Shown here in pieces: positions 61,869-64,000 of a stretch of DNA of 64,000 nucleotides; the stretch's first letter is position 1, and the number at the start of each line of letters is the position of its first letter. Source of the stretch: Hormiphora californensis (Eukaryota > Ctenophora > Tentaculata > Cydippida > Pleurobrachiidae); NCBI GenBank assembly GCA_020137815.1, contig CM035351.1:8693100-8757099 (forward strand), given 5' to 3'. Made by a program: the position numbers and the translations under genes. The notes beneath the pieces are model-generated. The model made no database searches, was not told where the DNA came from, and saw only the letters and a list, made by a program, of their open reading frames with translations.

Positions 61869-62475
61869 AATTGTTCTTTAATTTGAATAAATCATTCACT
61901 GGATGGTGTAAAACAGCAAAACACGGTTGTTAGAGAGGAAGTGGAATGTGGATGGAAAAAATAAAACTCCGACACTTTTTAAAAAATGTGACCGGGCGAA
62001 TTTTTTTAACTTTAAAAAACAAACGCGCGCGCTGTCATTAAGAACGCGCAAAACAATTACGCGCACTAAGTTACTTGAAATCGTTTATGACTGTCTTATC
62101 TCACATACTCGACATTTGAATGGAGCTTTGACAAATATCAGGACAAAATAATTACCGTGAATAACTTTGAAAATTGACAAAAGTAAAGCTAAAATTTATC
62201 CGATTATTGAACTTGAAAGTGAAAACCCTAATTACTAATCATAAGCTTTAGATTATAATAAATCAGAAGTTAGGACTAAATTAGTCATACAATAGAACTG
62301 CAGTATATCTATTAAACTTGTATAACACAGTCAAAAACATGAAACAAACACACTCAGAACGGTTCCCTGTCGTTATCTGTACAATATGACCATTCTAATC
62401 CCTTTCTCGCTATCTCTCTCGGCCAGTCCAGTTTTAAACTTTCCCGTTTTTCTCTAAACCAGTTAATCCATTGTT
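61869..62475. other. Gap between the ARFGAP gene and ITFG2
   Basis: A/T-rich, no exon recognised. It would contain the ARFGAP 3' UTR and the ITFG2 5' flank; unlike its neighbours, ITFG2 has only a purine-rich AAATTAAAG before its start. Confidence 0.5.
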
Positions 62476-63905
62476 TCATCTATAGTTATCCAACTTTTCT
62501 TGGGCCGTATAATAGAGATCCGTTAACTGAAAAGGGAGGGGAGTGAGAGAGGATTGGGGATAAAACAGGTGACAGAAGCAGCACAAACAGTCAAGAATCA
62601 TGCAGTGTAGCCGATCTATAACCTCTCGAAGATATTAATTCTTGGCCCGTACAGCTGGGCTTAGTTTCTGATATACTGACAGACCGTACTGTGAAACCTG
62701 TATCAAATATCAAAGATATATTGGTGCCTCCTGGCAGCTCTGGATTTACCATCCCTCGGCCCAGAAAGTGAAAACACGATTATAAAAGGTGTATTATCAT
62801 GTAACATACCTTGCCCCCGAGTTTGGCGGCCCCATCGGAGAGGCTCTGCTTCATAGCGGTCATATCAGGGGCATTCAGCTGGATGTTACTGGTATCGTAA
62901 CCATAGGCACTGTACCCTCCTGGTAAGGGGGGAACAGAGAGGTAGTACATAGAAGGGTAGAAAGGGGGTGTCATTGGAGGGGCTGGATCCATTATGCAAT
63001 TTAACAAGTGCTTATTGATTATTGATTGGGTTATGTCGAGAAATAAAATTCTGTTTAGATCTAATGGGGAAGGGGGTAACCATTTGAGGGGGAGAGGGTT
63101 CGCTGCTTACCTCCACCAGCTGGTTTGGTGTCCCTATTAAAGTACTGATCAGATGATATAGAGCTAGCACCCCTGTAGCTTTCTATATTCGGATCGTACG
63201 CTGGCTCTGCCTGTGTAAATAGGTAGGTATTAGGTCGGTCTTTTTATCTAGTAACTCACTCACATTTAGTAGTATTGTTACATAGTAGTACTAGCAATAT
63301 GTCACTCACATGGTAGTACTAGCAATAGAGACAGTGAAAAGGAGGATGGTTCTTACCGCAGTTCCCCGGTTAAAGTACTGATCAGAGGAGATTGCCTTGG
63401 AAGAACTATATTTCTCCTGAAGTCTGACGTCACTAACAGAGCTCCCACCACCAGCAGCTCTCTGTTTCTCATGTCTAGGGATAGGGGGTGTTAGAAATGG
63501 TACCAGTAACTGTAACAAATTTAAACGAGTTTTGTTAAAGCCTCAGATAACTCTGTTGAGCACTGTCACCAGCATCCAAACTAACCGTTACCACTAGTTA
63601 TCTCAAGAGGAAACTTTACCTTCTCATGGCAGCTGTCTTGGGATCCAATATTTCCTCCACCGTATTGCTATCATCCCTCGTCCCCCTCCCATTATACCCT
63701 CCACCACTGTTCTCAGAGAGCACCACAGAGAAATCAGTGAGGGTGTCATAGTACTCATCAATGGTGGAGTTGTAGTGTTGCTGTTCCCTTGTGGGCATCA
63801 TCATGGGTGCTGCTGAGGTCGGCGTGTCTTGTTCCACTGAGACAGCGTTAGAGGAGACGTTGTGGTATACTCCTGATCGGACACCCAGCCGTCCCATTCC
63901 CATAC
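62476..63905 (-). CDS. ARFGAP2/3-like C-terminal part (5' end outside window)
   Basis: ARF GTPase-activating proteins 2/3 drive GTP hydrolysis on ARF1 in COPI vesicle traffic at the Golgi. Exons 63620-63905, 63357-63474, 63111-63210, 62810-62982 and 62476-62526 join in consistent phases. Visible motifs are RLQEKYSSSKAISSDQYFNR and GASSISSDQYFNR, the repeated ISSDxYF motif of ARFGAP2/3, then NAPDMTAMKQSLSDGAAKLG and a final LTDLYYTAQEKLDNYR. The zinc-finger GAP domain should lie beyond 64000; bases 63906-64000 are intron. The last exon is in the usual place for the family's C-terminal amphipathic tail. ARFGAP2 versus ARFGAP3 cannot be told apart here. Confidence 0.82.
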
Positions 63906-64000
63906 CTGTGTGGAGGGGGGAGTAGGGAAATAAGCTGAGGAGGGGGTAGTAAAATAATTTGTGGAGGAGGAGGAAAGTAAAATAAGGTGAGGAGGGAGTA

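Overview
The window is nuclear DNA from an invertebrate animal. Its genes are split by many short introns with ordinary GT/AG borders, and single-copy metazoan genes (NEK9, METTL14, GCLC, MPHOSPH10, MED11, ITFG2, an ARFGAP2/3 relative, a TGF-beta ligand) sit among foldback MITEs, very long (AG)n/(CT)n microsatellites and internal TTAGGG-type repeats. Gene content suits an early-branching or other marine invertebrate; I cannot name the phylum. All exon borders were read by eye from splice signals, reading phase and remembered family conservation.

Layout. About 737-17524 (minus) is one long NEK9-type kinase gene. Two unrelated plus-strand genes sit inside its introns: a secreted protein made of four almost identical modules (5155-7858) and an intronless class A GPCR (12822-13775). 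Next come a secreted lectin with four fucolectin-type domains (18360-21762, plus), a transposon-rich stretch with an ORF1-like retroelement gene (23792-24770), a second secreted gene carrying the same module as the first plus a Sushi domain (about 25607-27224, minus), and an orphan two-exon gene (27840-28730, plus). From 28.9 to 38 kb there are mostly repeats: a pogo-like MITE, foldbacks, a decayed Merlin-type transposase and several tandem arrays. A second GPCR (38252-39270) and a complete TGF-beta family ligand (40570-45109) follow on the plus strand.

From 45.9 kb to the right edge, seven genes lie head to tail on the minus strand: carbohydrate sulfotransferase, METTL14, GCLC, MPHOSPH10, MED11, ITFG2 and an ARFGAP2/3-like gene that runs off the window. 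Gaps between neighbouring coding regions range from about 185 to 610 bases.

Two window-wide patterns matter. First, at least eight genes have a splice-acceptor-like AG only 1-12 bases before the start codon, often after a pyrimidine tract. This fits spliced-leader trans-splicing (or 5' UTR introns ending at the ATG), and the compact head-to-tail cluster fits possible polycistronic transcription. Second, single-base frameshifts interrupt otherwise intact conserved genes (NEK9, GCLC, MED11, ITFG2 twice, the second GPCR, the lectin, ORF1). The mixture of insertions and deletions points to consensus errors in a draft assembly rather than to biology. The secreted lectin and module genes look like an extracellular recognition or adhesion set, which is inference.
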